Shown here piece after piece: positions 48,239 through 58,804 of a DNA stretch of 64,000 bases. A program made the translations under genes and the position numbers. Position 1 is the stretch's first letter, and every line of letters begins with the position of its first letter. This DNA comes from Variovorax sp. DXTD-1 (GTDB lineage: Bacteria > Pseudomonadota > Gammaproteobacteria > Burkholderiales > Burkholderiaceae_C). The stretch is from NCBI RefSeq assembly GCF_003984625.1, contig NZ_RWKH01000009.1:1-64000 (forward strand), written 5' to 3'. The notes under the pieces were generated by a model. That model saw nothing but the letters and a program-made list of their open reading frames with translations. It was not told the DNA's origin and made no database searches.

Positions 48239-49341
48239 GCGGCCTGCTTCTCGGCGGGGCGGATCGGAATCGCGGCACGCGCGGGCTTTTCCTTCTCGAT
48301 CATGCGATCGATCAGGCGGCGCGCCCACATCGAGCCGGCGTCGATGTTCAGGTTGTAGAACTGGTGGTCCGGACGCTCGTCCATCGCCTTCTGCTGTGCC
48401 TCGAGCACGATTTCGTCCTCGCGGAAGATGCCGGCCACGCCTTCGCGCAGCTCATGCGTCAGGCGCTGTTCGCCCAGGCAGTAGTTGCGCGCAAACGCCC
48501 AGAAGTAGAGGCAGGTCTTGTCCGTCTCGGGCGTGATGGTGTTCAGCACATAGCCGTTCACGCCCTTGCTGCGGTCGCCGGGGTTGCCGTCCTTCGGCAC
48601 CGCACCGCTGCCCGCCTCGGCCACGCCCACGTCGATGTTCACGGTGCATGGCCCCTCGAAGCGGATGATCTGCCAGCGGTCGACCTTGCCGGTGTAGCCG
48701 CGCGCATGGCGAATCTGGCCGCCCCAGAACGGCGGCGCGTCGATGCTCTCCATCCAGCGCGTGACGGTGGCCGAGCGGTCGCCGTGCGTGGCAACGAAGG
48801 GCGCCTCGGCCACTTCGCGGTTGCCGATGGAGGAGCCGTGCACGAAGGTCTCATGCGTCAGGTCCATCAGGTTGTCGACCACCAGACGGTAGTCGCAGGC
48901 CACGCGAATCATCTTGCCGTCGCCGGCCCAGGCCGGGTCGTCGTTCCAGTGCATGTCGGGCACCAGGGCCGGGTCGGCCTTGGCCGGATCGCCGGGCCAG
49001 ATCCAGACGAAGCGGTGCTTCTCCACCACCGGAAAGCTGCGCACGCAGGCCGAGGGATTGAGCGTTTCCTGGCTGGGCATGTGGGTGCAGCGGCCCTGGC
49101 TGTTGTAGACCAGGCCGTGATAGCCGCACGCCACTTCGTCGCCTTCGAGCTTGCCCAGCGACAGCGGCATCAACCGGTGCCAGCAGGCATCTTCGAGTGC
49201 GGCGACCTGGCCGTCGGTGCGGCGGAACAGCACCAGTTTTTCATTGCAGATGGTGCGCGGCAGCAGCGCGTGACGCACTTCGACGTCGTAAGCGGCGGCA
49301 TACCAAGCGTTCAGCGGGAAAGTGGGCTTTGGTGTCTTCAT
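48235..49341 (-). CDS. Rieske non-heme iron oxygenase alpha subunit (VanA-like)
   Basis: A 368-residue ring-hydroxylating/demethylating oxygenase. The Rieske cluster ligands are Cys53, His55, Cys72 and His75 ([10 protein letters not shown] ... ACGYHG), and the mononuclear iron site uses Asp160-x2-His163-x4-His168 (DLTHETFVH), probably with a later Asp. N-terminus [15 protein letters not shown] matches vanillate/dicamba O-demethylase-type oxygenases. It probably demethylates or hydroxylates an aromatic acid. It heads the minus-strand operon. Confidence 0.9.
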   Translation of the reverse strand: MKTPKPTFPLNAWYAAAYDVEVRHALLPRTICNEKLVLFRRTDGQVAALEDACWHRLMPLSLGKLEGDEVACGYHGLVYNSQGRCTHMPSQETLNPSACVRSFPVVEKHRFVWIWPGDPAKADPALVPDMHWNDDPAWAGDGKMIRVACDYRLVVDNLMDLTHETFVHGSSIGNREVAEAPFVATHGDRSATVTRWMESIDAPPFWGGQIRHARGYTGKVDRWQIIRFEGPCTVNIDVGVAEAGSGAVPKDGNPGDRSKGVNGYVLNTITPETDKTCLYFWAFARNYCLGEQRLTHELREGVAGIFREDEIVLEAQQKAMDERPDHQFYNLNIDAGSMWARRLIDRMIEKEKPARAAIPIRPAEKQAA

Positions 49342-49350
49342 GAATACTCA

Positions 49351-49361
49351 ATGTATACAGA
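49351..49361. promoter_or_regulatory. GntR operator candidate, site 1
   Basis: ATGTATACAGA containing the palindrome TGTATACA (49352-49359), 10 bp upstream of the Rieske oxygenase start codon. TGTATACA-like sites are known operators for FCD-type GntR regulators. Confidence 0.6.
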
Positions 49362-49414
49362 AATCAGAAAAATGCCACTGAAAATCACTGAATTAAGGGT
49401 AATTACCAAGAAAG

Positions 49415-49425
49415 ATGTATACAGA
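49415..49425. promoter_or_regulatory. GntR operator candidate, site 2
   Basis: A second exact ATGTATACAGA with palindrome TGTATACA (49416-49423), on the same strand as site 1 and 64 bp from it (about six helical turns). The two sites lie inside the 145-bp divergent region between the oxygenase and MetE-like genes. Confidence 0.6.
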
Positions 49426-49486
49426 CGCGAGAGTTTCCAAGGCGATACGATGCTCGATTCGTTTACAGCCACGACGGAGATACTCA

Positions 49487-50608
49487 ATGTCCCAGCACGC
49501 CGCCCTGCCCGCCCGCTATGACCACGTCGGCAGTTTTCTGCGTCCCAAATACCTGCTCGAAGCACGCGAGCAGAACGCCAAGGGCGAGATCACGCCCGAG
49601 CAGCTGCGCAAGGTCGAAGACAAGGCCATCACCGAGATCGTCCGGTTCCAGGAAGACATCGGCCTGAAGAGCATTACCGACGGCGAGTTCCGCCGCACGT
49701 ACTTCCATATCGACTTTCTCGACCAGCTCGGCGGCGTGAAAACCGACATTCCGGTCACCATCCGCAAGCCCGACGGCACCGAGGAACTCGCGCCGCCCGC
49801 AATGCGCGTGATCGACAAGGTGCGCCACGTCAAGGACATCCAGCTGGCCGACTTCCAGTACCTCAAGAGCCAGGTGTCCGCGGGCCGCACGCCGAAGGTG
49901 ACCATTCCCTCGCCCACCATGCTGCACTTCCGCGGCGGCCGCGCCGGCATCAGCAAGGACGCGTATCCAGAGCTCGACCCCGTGTTCTACGACGACGTGG
50001 CCAAGGCCTATGGCGACGAGCTGCGCTCGCTGGCCGCGGCCGGTTGCACCTACGTGCAGATGGACGACACCAACCTGGCCTACCTGTGCGACGAGCACAT
50101 GCGCGAAGCCGCACGCAAGCGCGGCGACGACCCGAACGAACTGCCGCACCGCTACGCCGCCTTCATCAACAAGGTGGTGGCGCAGAAGCCGCCGGGCATG
50201 CTGCTCGCCATGCACCTGTGCCGCGGCAACTTCAAGAGCACGCACGCCGCGGCCGGCAACTACGAGCCCGTGGCCGAGGCGCTCTTGAAGGAGATGGACC
50301 TGGACGCCTACTTCATGGAATACGACGACGCGCGTTCGGGCGACTTCAAGCCGCTGCGCTACCTGCCCAAGGGCAAGACCGTGGTGCTGGGCCTCGTGAC
50401 CACCAAGTTCGGCGAGATGGAAGACAAGGACGAGCTCAAGCGCCGCATCGAGGACGCCGCCAAGTACGCGCCGCTCGAGCAGCTCGCGCTGTCGCCGCAG
50501 TGCGGCTTCTCGAGCACGGTGCACGGCAACAACATTGCGGTGGAAGCGCAACGCAACAAGCTGCGCCTCGTGGTCGAGACGGCACAAGAGGTGTGGGGCT
50601 CGACCTGA
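49487..50608 (+). CDS. MetE-like cobalamin-independent methyltransferase family protein
   Basis: A 373-residue protein like the C-terminal catalytic half of MetE (YxjG-type). Probable zinc ligands are His243 and Cys245 (MHLCRGN), Glu278 (FMEYDD) and Cys339 (LSPQCGF); all four are present. It lacks the N-terminal half of full MetE, so it likely moves a methyl group from a small donor to a thiol rather than from folate to homocysteine. The start at 49487 ([20 protein letters not shown]) fits the family. Divergent from the Rieske oxygenase operon. Confidence 0.85.
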   Translation: MSQHAALPARYDHVGSFLRPKYLLEAREQNAKGEITPEQLRKVEDKAITEIVRFQEDIGLKSITDGEFRRTYFHIDFLDQLGGVKTDIPVTIRKPDGTEELAPPAMRVIDKVRHVKDIQLADFQYLKSQVSAGRTPKVTIPSPTMLHFRGGRAGISKDAYPELDPVFYDDVAKAYGDELRSLAAAGCTYVQMDDTNLAYLCDEHMREAARKRGDDPNELPHRYAAFINKVVAQKPPGMLLAMHLCRGNFKSTHAAAGNYEPVAEALLKEMDLDAYFMEYDDARSGDFKPLRYLPKGKTVVLGLVTTKFGEMEDKDELKRRIEDAAKYAPLEQLALSPQCGFSSTVHGNNIAVEAQRNKLRLVVETAQEVWGST

Positions 50609-50635
50609 AGCGGCATTTCTGGTGAAGTCGGGGGC

Positions 50636-51322
50636 ATGACAAAGACCACCACAAAAATCTACTCAGGCCCCCTCAGCATGTTCGGCGCGAAGGTGCAGAT
50701 CGCCGCGCTCGAAAAAGGCATCGACTTCGAACTGGTGATGGTGCCGTTCACCAAGGGCGATGCCTACGAGCCCAAGCACCCGGATGTGCTGCGCATCAAC
50801 CCCGTCAAGCAGCAGGTGCCGGTGCTGATCGACGGCGAGGTCGAGCTCTTCGACTCGACGCAGATCTTCGAATACCTCGAAGACCGCTACCCAGGCCCCG
50901 CGCACCTCGCGCTTTGGCCCCAGGGCATTGCCGAACGGGCACGGGCGCGGCAGCTGGAGCAGAAGTCCGACGAGGTCTTCTTCCCCAACGTGATCAGGCT
51001 CTTCGGCCTGCAGCACGACATGCAAAGCGCACCGGCCGTCGCGGCCTGCGCCGCCTGCGCGCGTTACTACGACGAGATGGAAGGCCTGCTGGCCACGCGC
51101 GATTACCTCGCCGGTCCGTATTCCTTCGCCGACATCGCCTTCTACATGGCCTGCATCTTTGCCGACCGCAAGGGCGCCCGCATGACCGACGCCACGCCGC
51201 GGCTCCTGGCGTGGCGCAGCCGCGTAGGCGAGCGGCCCGCGGTGCGAATGGTGGTCGATCCGATGATGCGCTTTCTCGCCTCCGAGGGGCGCGACGTGGC
51301 CTCGTTCCTGATGCCGCGCTGA
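50636..51322 (+). CDS. Glutathione S-transferase family protein
   Basis: A 228-residue GST-like protein: thioredoxin-fold N-domain (IYSGPLSMFGAKVQIAALEKG; cis-Pro in QQVPVLIDG; FDSTQIFEYLEDR for glutathione gamma-Glu) and helical C-domain with YSFADIAFYMACIF. The catalytic Ser/Tyr position in the first loop reads SGPLS. It lies 27 bp after the MetE-like gene on the same strand, so the two probably form an operon, hinting at thiol-dependent steps in the neighbouring pathway. Confidence 0.86.
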   Translation: MTKTTTKIYSGPLSMFGAKVQIAALEKGIDFELVMVPFTKGDAYEPKHPDVLRINPVKQQVPVLIDGEVELFDSTQIFEYLEDRYPGPAHLALWPQGIAERARARQLEQKSDEVFFPNVIRLFGLQHDMQSAPAVAACAACARYYDEMEGLLATRDYLAGPYSFADIAFYMACIFADRKGARMTDATPRLLAWRSRVGERPAVRMVVDPMMRFLASEGRDVASFLMPR

Positions 51323-51362
51323 TCGCTGGCGGCACCACCCGGTCCTCAGGCATCATTGCCGC

Positions 51363-52742
51363 ATGCCGAACACGAGTTTCGACTGGCTGCCTTCACCGTC
51401 ACAGCATTTTCTCGTCGTCACCTTCGCGCTGCTGGTCTACATACTGACCACGCGCGCGCGCCGCGAGCAGCGCGCGCCCACCACCGCCATTGCCTGGGTC
51501 ATGGGGCTGGTTCTCATGCCCTACCTGATCCTGCCGGCCTACCTGCTGTTCGGCCAGCGCAAGCTGCGCCCGGCGGGCTCGCCACGGCCGCCGCGCTCGA
51601 TGCCGCCGGGGCACTGGGCGGCCGACCTGATCGAGAGCTTCGGCCTTGCGCCGCCCGGGCGCTGCGCGATCCGCCTGCATGCCGACGGCGAAGCCGCGCG
51701 CGAGGCGCTGTGGCAGGTGATCGAAGGCGCGCGGGAGCGCATCGACGTGTGCACCTTCATCATCGGAGACGACGCGATGGGCCGCGCCGTCATCGAGCGG
51801 CTGGCGCAGCGCGCGCGCGAAGGCATCAAGGTGCGCGTGCTGCTCGACGGCTTTGGCGCGCTGACCTTGCCGCGCCGCCACTTCGAAGTGCTGCGCTCGG
51901 CAGGCGGCGAGATTGCCGTGTTCCGACCCTTCTTCAGCCTGCGCCGCATCGGACCGCGCAACCTGCGCAACCACCGCAAGTTCACCATCGCCGACGACGG
52001 CTGGCTGTGGTCGGGCGGCCGCAACCTGGCAGGCGAATACTTCACCGGCAGCGAGAGATACCCCCAGGCCTGGCACGATCTTTCATTCGACCTGCGCGGC
52101 AGCGTGGCCGCGGCGGCGGCGCGGCAGTTCGACCATGACTGGAGCTCGGTGCGCAGCCGTAAGGCGCGCACCATCACGGCCGACGACGTGCAGGAAGGCC
52201 CGGGCTGCGCCATGGCGCAGTTCCTGCCGAGCGGCCCCGACCAGACCGAGGACACCGCCCACGCGCTGCTCATCGATGCCTGCTTTCGGGCCGAGCACCG
52301 CGTGCTTGCAATCACGCCCTACTTCGTGCCTGGCGACGGGTTGCGCGATGCGCTGCGGCTGGCCGCGCGGCGCGGCGTGCAGGTCACCATCGCAATGCCT
52401 GCGCAGTCGAACCACCGCCTGGCGGACTTCGTGCGCGCACGCGCCATGCGCGACCTGGCCCGCGCGGGCGTGAGCTTTCGCATGCTGCCCTTCATGGCGC
52501 ATGCCAAGGCGGTGGTGGTCGACAACGAACTGGCCATGTGCGGATCGATCAACCTCGACCTGCGCAGCCTGCTGCTCAACCACGAGGCGGCCGTGGTGTT
52601 CTACGGCCCGCATGAAATCGATTGGCTGGCCGAGTGGATCGAAACCACGGCCTCCGCCGGCGAGCCCTACCGCGCCCGGCGCCCGGGCCTTTTGCGCGAC
52701 GTGGCCGAGGGGCTGCTGCTCACCGTCGCTTTCCAGCTGTAG
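51363..52742 (+). CDS. Cardiolipin synthase-like phospholipase D protein
   Basis: A 459-residue protein with two N-terminal membrane segments (about 16-30 and 43-63) and two PLD domains. HKD motif 1 uses His204, Lys206, Asp211 (NHRKFTIADD), and motif 2 is HAKAVVVDNELAMCGSINLD near residue 380. This is the layout of bacterial cardiolipin synthases, which join two phosphatidylglycerols. Its 3' end overlaps the convergent TetR gene by 23 bp. Confidence 0.88.
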   Translation: MPNTSFDWLPSPSQHFLVVTFALLVYILTTRARREQRAPTTAIAWVMGLVLMPYLILPAYLLFGQRKLRPAGSPRPPRSMPPGHWAADLIESFGLAPPGRCAIRLHADGEAAREALWQVIEGARERIDVCTFIIGDDAMGRAVIERLAQRAREGIKVRVLLDGFGALTLPRRHFEVLRSAGGEIAVFRPFFSLRRIGPRNLRNHRKFTIADDGWLWSGGRNLAGEYFTGSERYPQAWHDLSFDLRGSVAAAAARQFDHDWSSVRSRKARTITADDVQEGPGCAMAQFLPSGPDQTEDTAHALLIDACFRAEHRVLAITPYFVPGDGLRDALRLAARRGVQVTIAMPAQSNHRLADFVRARAMRDLARAGVSFRMLPFMAHAKAVVVDNELAMCGSINLDLRSLLLNHEAAVVFYGPHEIDWLAEWIETTASAGEPYRARRPGLLRDVAEGLLLTVAFQL

Positions 52743-53442
52743 CGGCAGCGGGCGCCGCGGCCTTGGCCTCCTTCGCAACGGCGTCGAGGCCGGCGAAGAC
52801 ATAACGCATCAGGTCGTCCGCCAGGCCCTCGGTGTTCTTCAGGGCCGGCAGCACTTCATTGCGCAGGTCCTTGGGGGCCACCGTCATCACGATGCAGGGC
52901 AGCACCACGAAGAGCATGCCCCGCTGCACCGAGGGATGATCGTCCGGCAGGCCCATGATGCCGCCGATCAGGCCGCGGATCAGCTTGGCCTTGGGCAGCA
53001 CAGCCTGGCGCACCATCACCGGCAGCGCCGGTGAAGGCGACAGCGCCTCGCGCAGCACCACCCGAAATCCCCACGGCGCCTTGGGCTGGCTGCCCATCTC
53101 CATCAGATGCGTGAGAAAGGTGCGCAGCTTTAGCCGCGGGTCGGCCGGCACGCTGGCCAGGCTGACCAGCTCATCCATGCTCACGAGCTGGCGGTGCGCC
53201 TCGATGAGCACGGCTTCGTACAGGCCGTCCCTGCTGCCGAAGTGGTAATTGACGGCCGCCATGTTGGTGCCGGCGCGTGTGCAGATTTCCTTGCTGGTGC
53301 TTTCGGCGAAGCCGCGTTCCGCAAACAGCTGGCCGGCCGTCTCGAGGATGTGCAGCCGGGTGGCGTTGCCATCGGTGCGCGAGGTGCGGGCGGCTGTCTG
53401 GCGTGGAGCGGGAGAACGGGTACTGGAAGAGCGTGAAGCCAT
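52720..53442 (-). CDS. cecR: TetR-family regulator of the CecR (YbiH) type
   Basis: A 240-residue TetR-family repressor. HTH in about residues 27-75 (ILETAGQLFAERGFAESTSKEICTRAG is the first part, then NMAAVNYHFGSRDGLYEAV). The C-terminal domain (VSMDELVSLASVPADPRLKLRTFL ... LREALSPSPALPVM) matches the CecR/DUF1956 group, which in E. coli controls the ybhGFSR exporter. It is divergent from just such an operon here. A Ser/Thr/Arg-rich leader (residues 1-24) precedes the HTH. Confidence 0.87.
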   Translation of the reverse strand: MASRSSSTRSPAPRQTAARTSRTDGNATRLHILETAGQLFAERGFAESTSKEICTRAGTNMAAVNYHFGSRDGLYEAVLIEAHRQLVSMDELVSLASVPADPRLKLRTFLTHLMEMGSQPKAPWGFRVVLREALSPSPALPVMVRQAVLPKAKLIRGLIGGIMGLPDDHPSVQRGMLFVVLPCIVMTVAPKDLRNEVLPALKNTEGLADDLMRYVFAGLDAVAKEAKAAAPAAATAGKRR

Positions 53443-53473
53443 GGCCTAAGGTTAATCGAATTGAAAAAATACT

Positions 53474-53495
53474 TCAAATTCAAATTTGAATTTGA
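53474..53495. promoter_or_regulatory. 22-bp perfect palindrome, likely CecR-type operator
   Basis: A fully symmetrical AT-rich palindrome; its right half reads TTTGAATTTGA (53485-53495). It lies in the 97-bp gap between the TetR gene (start 53442) and the HlyD-family gene (start 53540), 45 bp before the latter, well placed to repress both. The AT-rich sequence stands out from the high-GC surroundings. Confidence 0.7.
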
Positions 53496-53539
53496 TAACA
53501 TGCGGCCACTCCAAGTCTGGAACCCGGCAGGAACCGCTC

Positions 53540-54550
53540 ATGAACAAGAAACCTCTCATCGCCGTTGCCCTCGTGGCGCTCGCCGTCACGGCGGGTGGCT
53601 GGTGGTACCTCCATCGCTCGGCACCGCCGTCCGACACGCTCGTGCTGTACGGCAATGTCGATGTGCGCCAGGTCTCGCTGGCCTTCAACGCCAACGAGCG
53701 CGTGGCGGAACTCGCCGTGCGCGAAGGCGACCACGTTCACGCCGGGCAGGTGCTGGGCAGACTGGACACCCGCTCGCTGGCGCTGCGCGTGGCGCAATCG
53801 CAGGCGCGCATCGGCGTGCAGGAACAGGCGCTGCTGCGCCTGAAGACCGGCAGCCGCCCTGAAGAACTCGCCCAGGCCGGCGCGCAGGTGGCCGCCGCGC
53901 GGGCCGATGCCGACCTGGCGCAGCAGCAGCTCGAGCGCCTGCAGGCCATCGGCCAGACCACGGCCGGCCGCGCCGTGAGCCAGCAAGACCTCGACAGCGC
54001 ACAGGCGCGCCGCAAGGTGGCGCTTGCGCAGCTGGACAACGCGCGCAAGGCGCAGCAGCTTGCCGTGGCCGGTCCGCGCAAGGAAGACATTGCGCAGGCG
54101 CAGGCGCAGCTCGAATCGGCCCGCGCCGACCTCGCGTTCATGAACCACCAGCTGGCCGAAGCCGAGCTCACGTCTCCCATCGACGCGGTGGTGCGCGCCC
54201 GCCTGCTCGAACCCGGCGACATGGCCTCGCCGCAGCGCCCGGCCTTCACGCTGGCCATCACCGATCCCAAGTGGGTGCGGGCCTACGTGGCCGAGCCCGA
54301 CCTCGGCCGCGTGCGACCGGGCCAGCAGGCGAGCGTGACCACCGACAGCCGTCCCGACCGGCCGGTTGCGGGCAAGGTGGGCTACATCTCCTCGGTGGCC
54401 GAGTTCACGCCCAAGACGGTGCAGACCGAAGAGCTGCGCAGCAGCCTTGTGTATGAAATCCGCGTGATGGTCGACGACAAGGAAGACCGGCTGCGGCTCG
54501 GCATGCCGGCCACGGTGCGGCTTCAGCTGACTTCGAATGGCAGCCCGTGA
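53540..54550 (+). CDS. ybhG: HlyD/YbhG-family periplasmic adaptor (membrane fusion protein)
   Basis: A 336-residue adaptor with one N-terminal membrane anchor (about 6-24), a lipoyl half-motif (NANERVAELAVREGDHVHAGQVLGRLD, positions about 49-75), a long coiled-coil hairpin (about 80-205), then the second lipoyl half and barrel (ELTSPIDAVVRARLLEPGD). The coiled coil should dock an outer-membrane channel, encoded four genes downstream. The start at 53540 gives MNKKPLIAVALVAL; an in-frame ATG at 53486 lies within the palindrome. Confidence 0.9.
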   Translation: MNKKPLIAVALVALAVTAGGWWYLHRSAPPSDTLVLYGNVDVRQVSLAFNANERVAELAVREGDHVHAGQVLGRLDTRSLALRVAQSQARIGVQEQALLRLKTGSRPEELAQAGAQVAAARADADLAQQQLERLQAIGQTTAGRAVSQQDLDSAQARRKVALAQLDNARKAQQLAVAGPRKEDIAQAQAQLESARADLAFMNHQLAEAELTSPIDAVVRARLLEPGDMASPQRPAFTLAITDPKWVRAYVAEPDLGRVRPGQQASVTTDSRPDRPVAGKVGYISSVAEFTPKTVQTEELRSSLVYEIRVMVDDKEDRLRLGMPATVRLQLTSNGSP

Positions 54551-54579
54551 TGACGAACCTCATCGCTCGTCGTCGCGCA

Positions 54580-54687
54580 TTGCTCCCTCCCCTTTCGGGG
54601 GAGGGCTGGGGTGGGGGCAAGCGGCGTGTCTATCGGGCGCTCTGCCCTGCCCCCATCCCAACCTTCCCCCGGAAGGGGAAGGAGCAA
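54580..54687. repeat. Paired GC-rich inverted repeat in the exporter operon
   Basis: Arms of 40 bp (54580-54619 and 54648-54687) are inverted and similar: TTGCTCCCTCCCC-type start, an inner GGGGGAGGG/CTTCCCCC hairpin in each, and TGGGGTGGGGGCA end. The 28-bp centre is unrelated. This is the common clinical-sequence-like CTCCCTCCCC/GGGGAGGG dispersed repeat of proteobacteria. It fills the 162-bp gap between the adaptor and ATPase genes and could form a strong mRNA hairpin. Confidence 0.75.
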
Positions 54688-54712
54688 GACCGCATACCCG
54701 GAGGGACGTTGA

Positions 54713-56520
<1,808 letters not shown>

Positions 56521-56524
<4 letters not shown>

Positions 56525-57657
56525 GCGGCTTCTGGACCCGGCTGGTCTCGCTCACGCGCAAGGAGTTTCGCCAGCTGCTGCGCGACCGCAGCAACCTGGC
56601 CATCGGCATCCTGCTGCCGATGGTGCTGATCCTGATCTTCGGCTACGGCATGTCGCTCGACGTGAAGAACGCGCCGGTGGGCGTGGTGCTCGAAGACGCC
56701 TCGCCAACGGCGCATGAAGCCATTGCAGGCCTGCAGCTTTCGCCCACCATCGCGCCCGTGCTGCTCGGCTCCATGCACGACGCCGAGGCGCTCATGCGCG
56801 ACCGCAAGATCGACGGCATCGTGCGCGTGCCGGCCGACTTTTCGCGCTCGCTGGCCGCGGGCAACGCGCGCGTGCAGCTCCTCGTGCACGGCGCCGACGC
56901 GGGGCGCGCGACCATCATCCTCGCCTACGTGAGCGGCGCCCTGGGCCAATCGGCTGTGCGCCAGGCCGACCGCGGCGGCGGCACCGCCGGTGCAGCAACA
57001 GCCTCCGCGGGCCGAGTGACCGTGGAGCAGCGCATGTGGTTCAACACCGCGAACACCAGCACCTGGTACCTGGTGCCCGGCCTCATCGTGCTCATCATGA
57101 CGCTGGTCGGCGCATTTCTTACCGCGCTTGTCATGGCCCGCGAATGGGAGCGCGGCACGCTCGAGGCGCTGTTCGTCACGCCGGTGCGGCCGGTGGAAAT
57201 ACTGGTGGCAAAAATTATTCCGTACTTTGCGGTCGGCATGCTGGGCCTGGTGCTGTGCCTGCTGGCCGCGCGCTTCCTGTTCGCGGTGCCCATGGTCGGT
57301 TCGCTGTTCGCGGTGGTGCTCAGTTCGATGCTCTACCTGATCGTGGCGGTAAGCCTCGGCCTCGTGATCTCGTCCGTCACGCGCAACCAGTTTCTTGCAA
57401 GCCAGGTGGCGCTCATCGCAACCTTCATGCCTTCGATGATGCTGTCGGGCTTTTTGTTCGACCTGCGCAATGTGCCCGCGGTGGTGCGCGCCATCGGCCA
57501 TGTGCTGCCGGCCACCTACTTCATGGATCTGATCAAGACACTGTTTCTCGCGGGCGACGTCTGGCCGCTGATCTGGCGCAACTGCGCAATCCTCACGGCC
57601 TATGCGGTCGGACTGCTGCTGCTTGCCCGCGCCGTCACGCGCAAGAGCCTCGACTGA
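56521..57657 (+). CDS. ybhS: ABC-2 type permease (YbhS type)
   Basis: A 378-residue ABC-2 permease: N-terminal helix (LAIGILLPMVLILIFGYGMSL), a large periplasmic domain (about 45-170), then five helices including TLVGAFLTALVMAREWERGTLEALFVTPV, the ABC-2 signature containing the E-G-T-x-E loop. Transporters of this group in E. coli export drugs such as cefoperazone and affect Na+/Li+ handling. It overlaps the ATPase gene by 4 bp (ATGA). Confidence 0.9.
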
Positions 57658-57670
57658 AGGGAGGCGCCCC

Positions 57671-58789
57671 ATGACCGATTTTCTGCTGCGCATCGCCAAC
57701 CTCTGCCGCAAGGAGCTGCTCGCCATCCTCAAGGACCCGGCAAGCCGCGTGATCCTGTTCGTTCCGGCCATCATGCAAAGCCTCATCTTCGGTTACGGGG
57801 CCACGTACGACCTGTCGAACGTGCCCTATGCGCTGCTCGACCAGAGCCGCACGGGTGCGTCGACGGAGCTGATTGCGCATCTGGACAGCACCGGCGTCTT
57901 TCACCGCGTGGCCACGCTGCGCACCCAGGCCGATATCCGCGAGGTGATCGACACCGAGAAGGCGCTGATGGTGATCCAGATCGCACCCAACTTCGAGCAG
58001 CAGCTGAGCGCCGGCCAGCTCGCGGCCATCCAGCTGATATTGGACGCGCGCAACTCGAACACCGCGGGTTCGGCGGCCGGCTATGTGGGCTCTGTGGTCG
58101 AGCGCTACAACGCCGAGCTGCGCACGCGCGCCGGCGCGCCAATGGCCCCGCTCACCATCGAATCGCGCGCATGGTTCAACCCGAACCTCGAGACGCGGTG
58201 GAACCTGCTGCCCGGCCTGATCGCCGCGCTCAGCATGCTGCAGACGCTGCTGCTCACCGCGCTTTCGGTGGCACGCGAGCGTGAGCAAGGCACCTTCGAC
58301 CAATTGCTGGTCACCCCGATGTCGCCGCTCGAAATCATGATCGGCAAGGCGCTGCCGCCGGTGCTGGTCGGCCTTGCGCAGTCGACGCTCATTCTGCTGG
58401 TGGCGCTCTTCTGGTTCGGCATTCCGATGGCGGGCTCGCTGGCCACGCTCTATACCGGGCTGATCTTCTTCACCGTGGCCAGCGTGGGCATCGGCCTGTC
58501 GATCTCGGCGGTGTCGGCCAACATGCAGCAGGCCATGCTCTACACCTTCGTTCTGCTGATGCCGATGATGCTGCTGTCAGGCCTGACCACGCCGGTGCGC
58601 AACATGCCTCACGTGCTGCAGGTGATCACCATGGCCAACCCGTTGCGCTTTGCAATCGACCTGGTACAGCGCGTGTACCTGGAGGGCGTGGGCCTGGCCA
58701 CGGTGTGGCACAACCTGATTCCGCTTTCGATCATCGCCCTTGTCACGCTGCCGCTGGCAGCCTGGCTGTTTCGCCATCGCCTGGCCTGA
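57671..58789 (+). CDS. ybhR: ABC-2 type permease (YbhR type)
   Basis: A 372-residue ABC-2 permease paralogous to the preceding gene: MTDFLLRIANLCRKELLAIL, helix at about 27-45, periplasmic domain, then SVAREREQGTFDQLLVTPMSPLEIMIGK (ABC-2 loop) and four further helices. It lies 13 bp after the YbhS-type gene. The two should form the membrane heterodimer. Confidence 0.9.
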   Translation: MTDFLLRIANLCRKELLAILKDPASRVILFVPAIMQSLIFGYGATYDLSNVPYALLDQSRTGASTELIAHLDSTGVFHRVATLRTQADIREVIDTEKALMVIQIAPNFEQQLSAGQLAAIQLILDARNSNTAGSAAGYVGSVVERYNAELRTRAGAPMAPLTIESRAWFNPNLETRWNLLPGLIAALSMLQTLLLTALSVAREREQGTFDQLLVTPMSPLEIMIGKALPPVLVGLAQSTLILLVALFWFGIPMAGSLATLYTGLIFFTVASVGIGLSISAVSANMQQAMLYTFVLLMPMMLLSGLTTPVRNMPHVLQVITMANPLRFAIDLVQRVYLEGVGLATVWHNLIPLSIIALVTLPLAAWLFRHRLA

Positions 58790-58804
58790 ACCCGGGAGCC
58801 TTGC

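Noticed and set aside
49343-49491. Direct repeat ATACTCAATGT at both divergent start regions
   Set aside because: Eleven matching bases at about 49345 and 49480 probably reflect chance plus start-codon context; no symmetry, and not tied to the TGTATACA sites at the second location.
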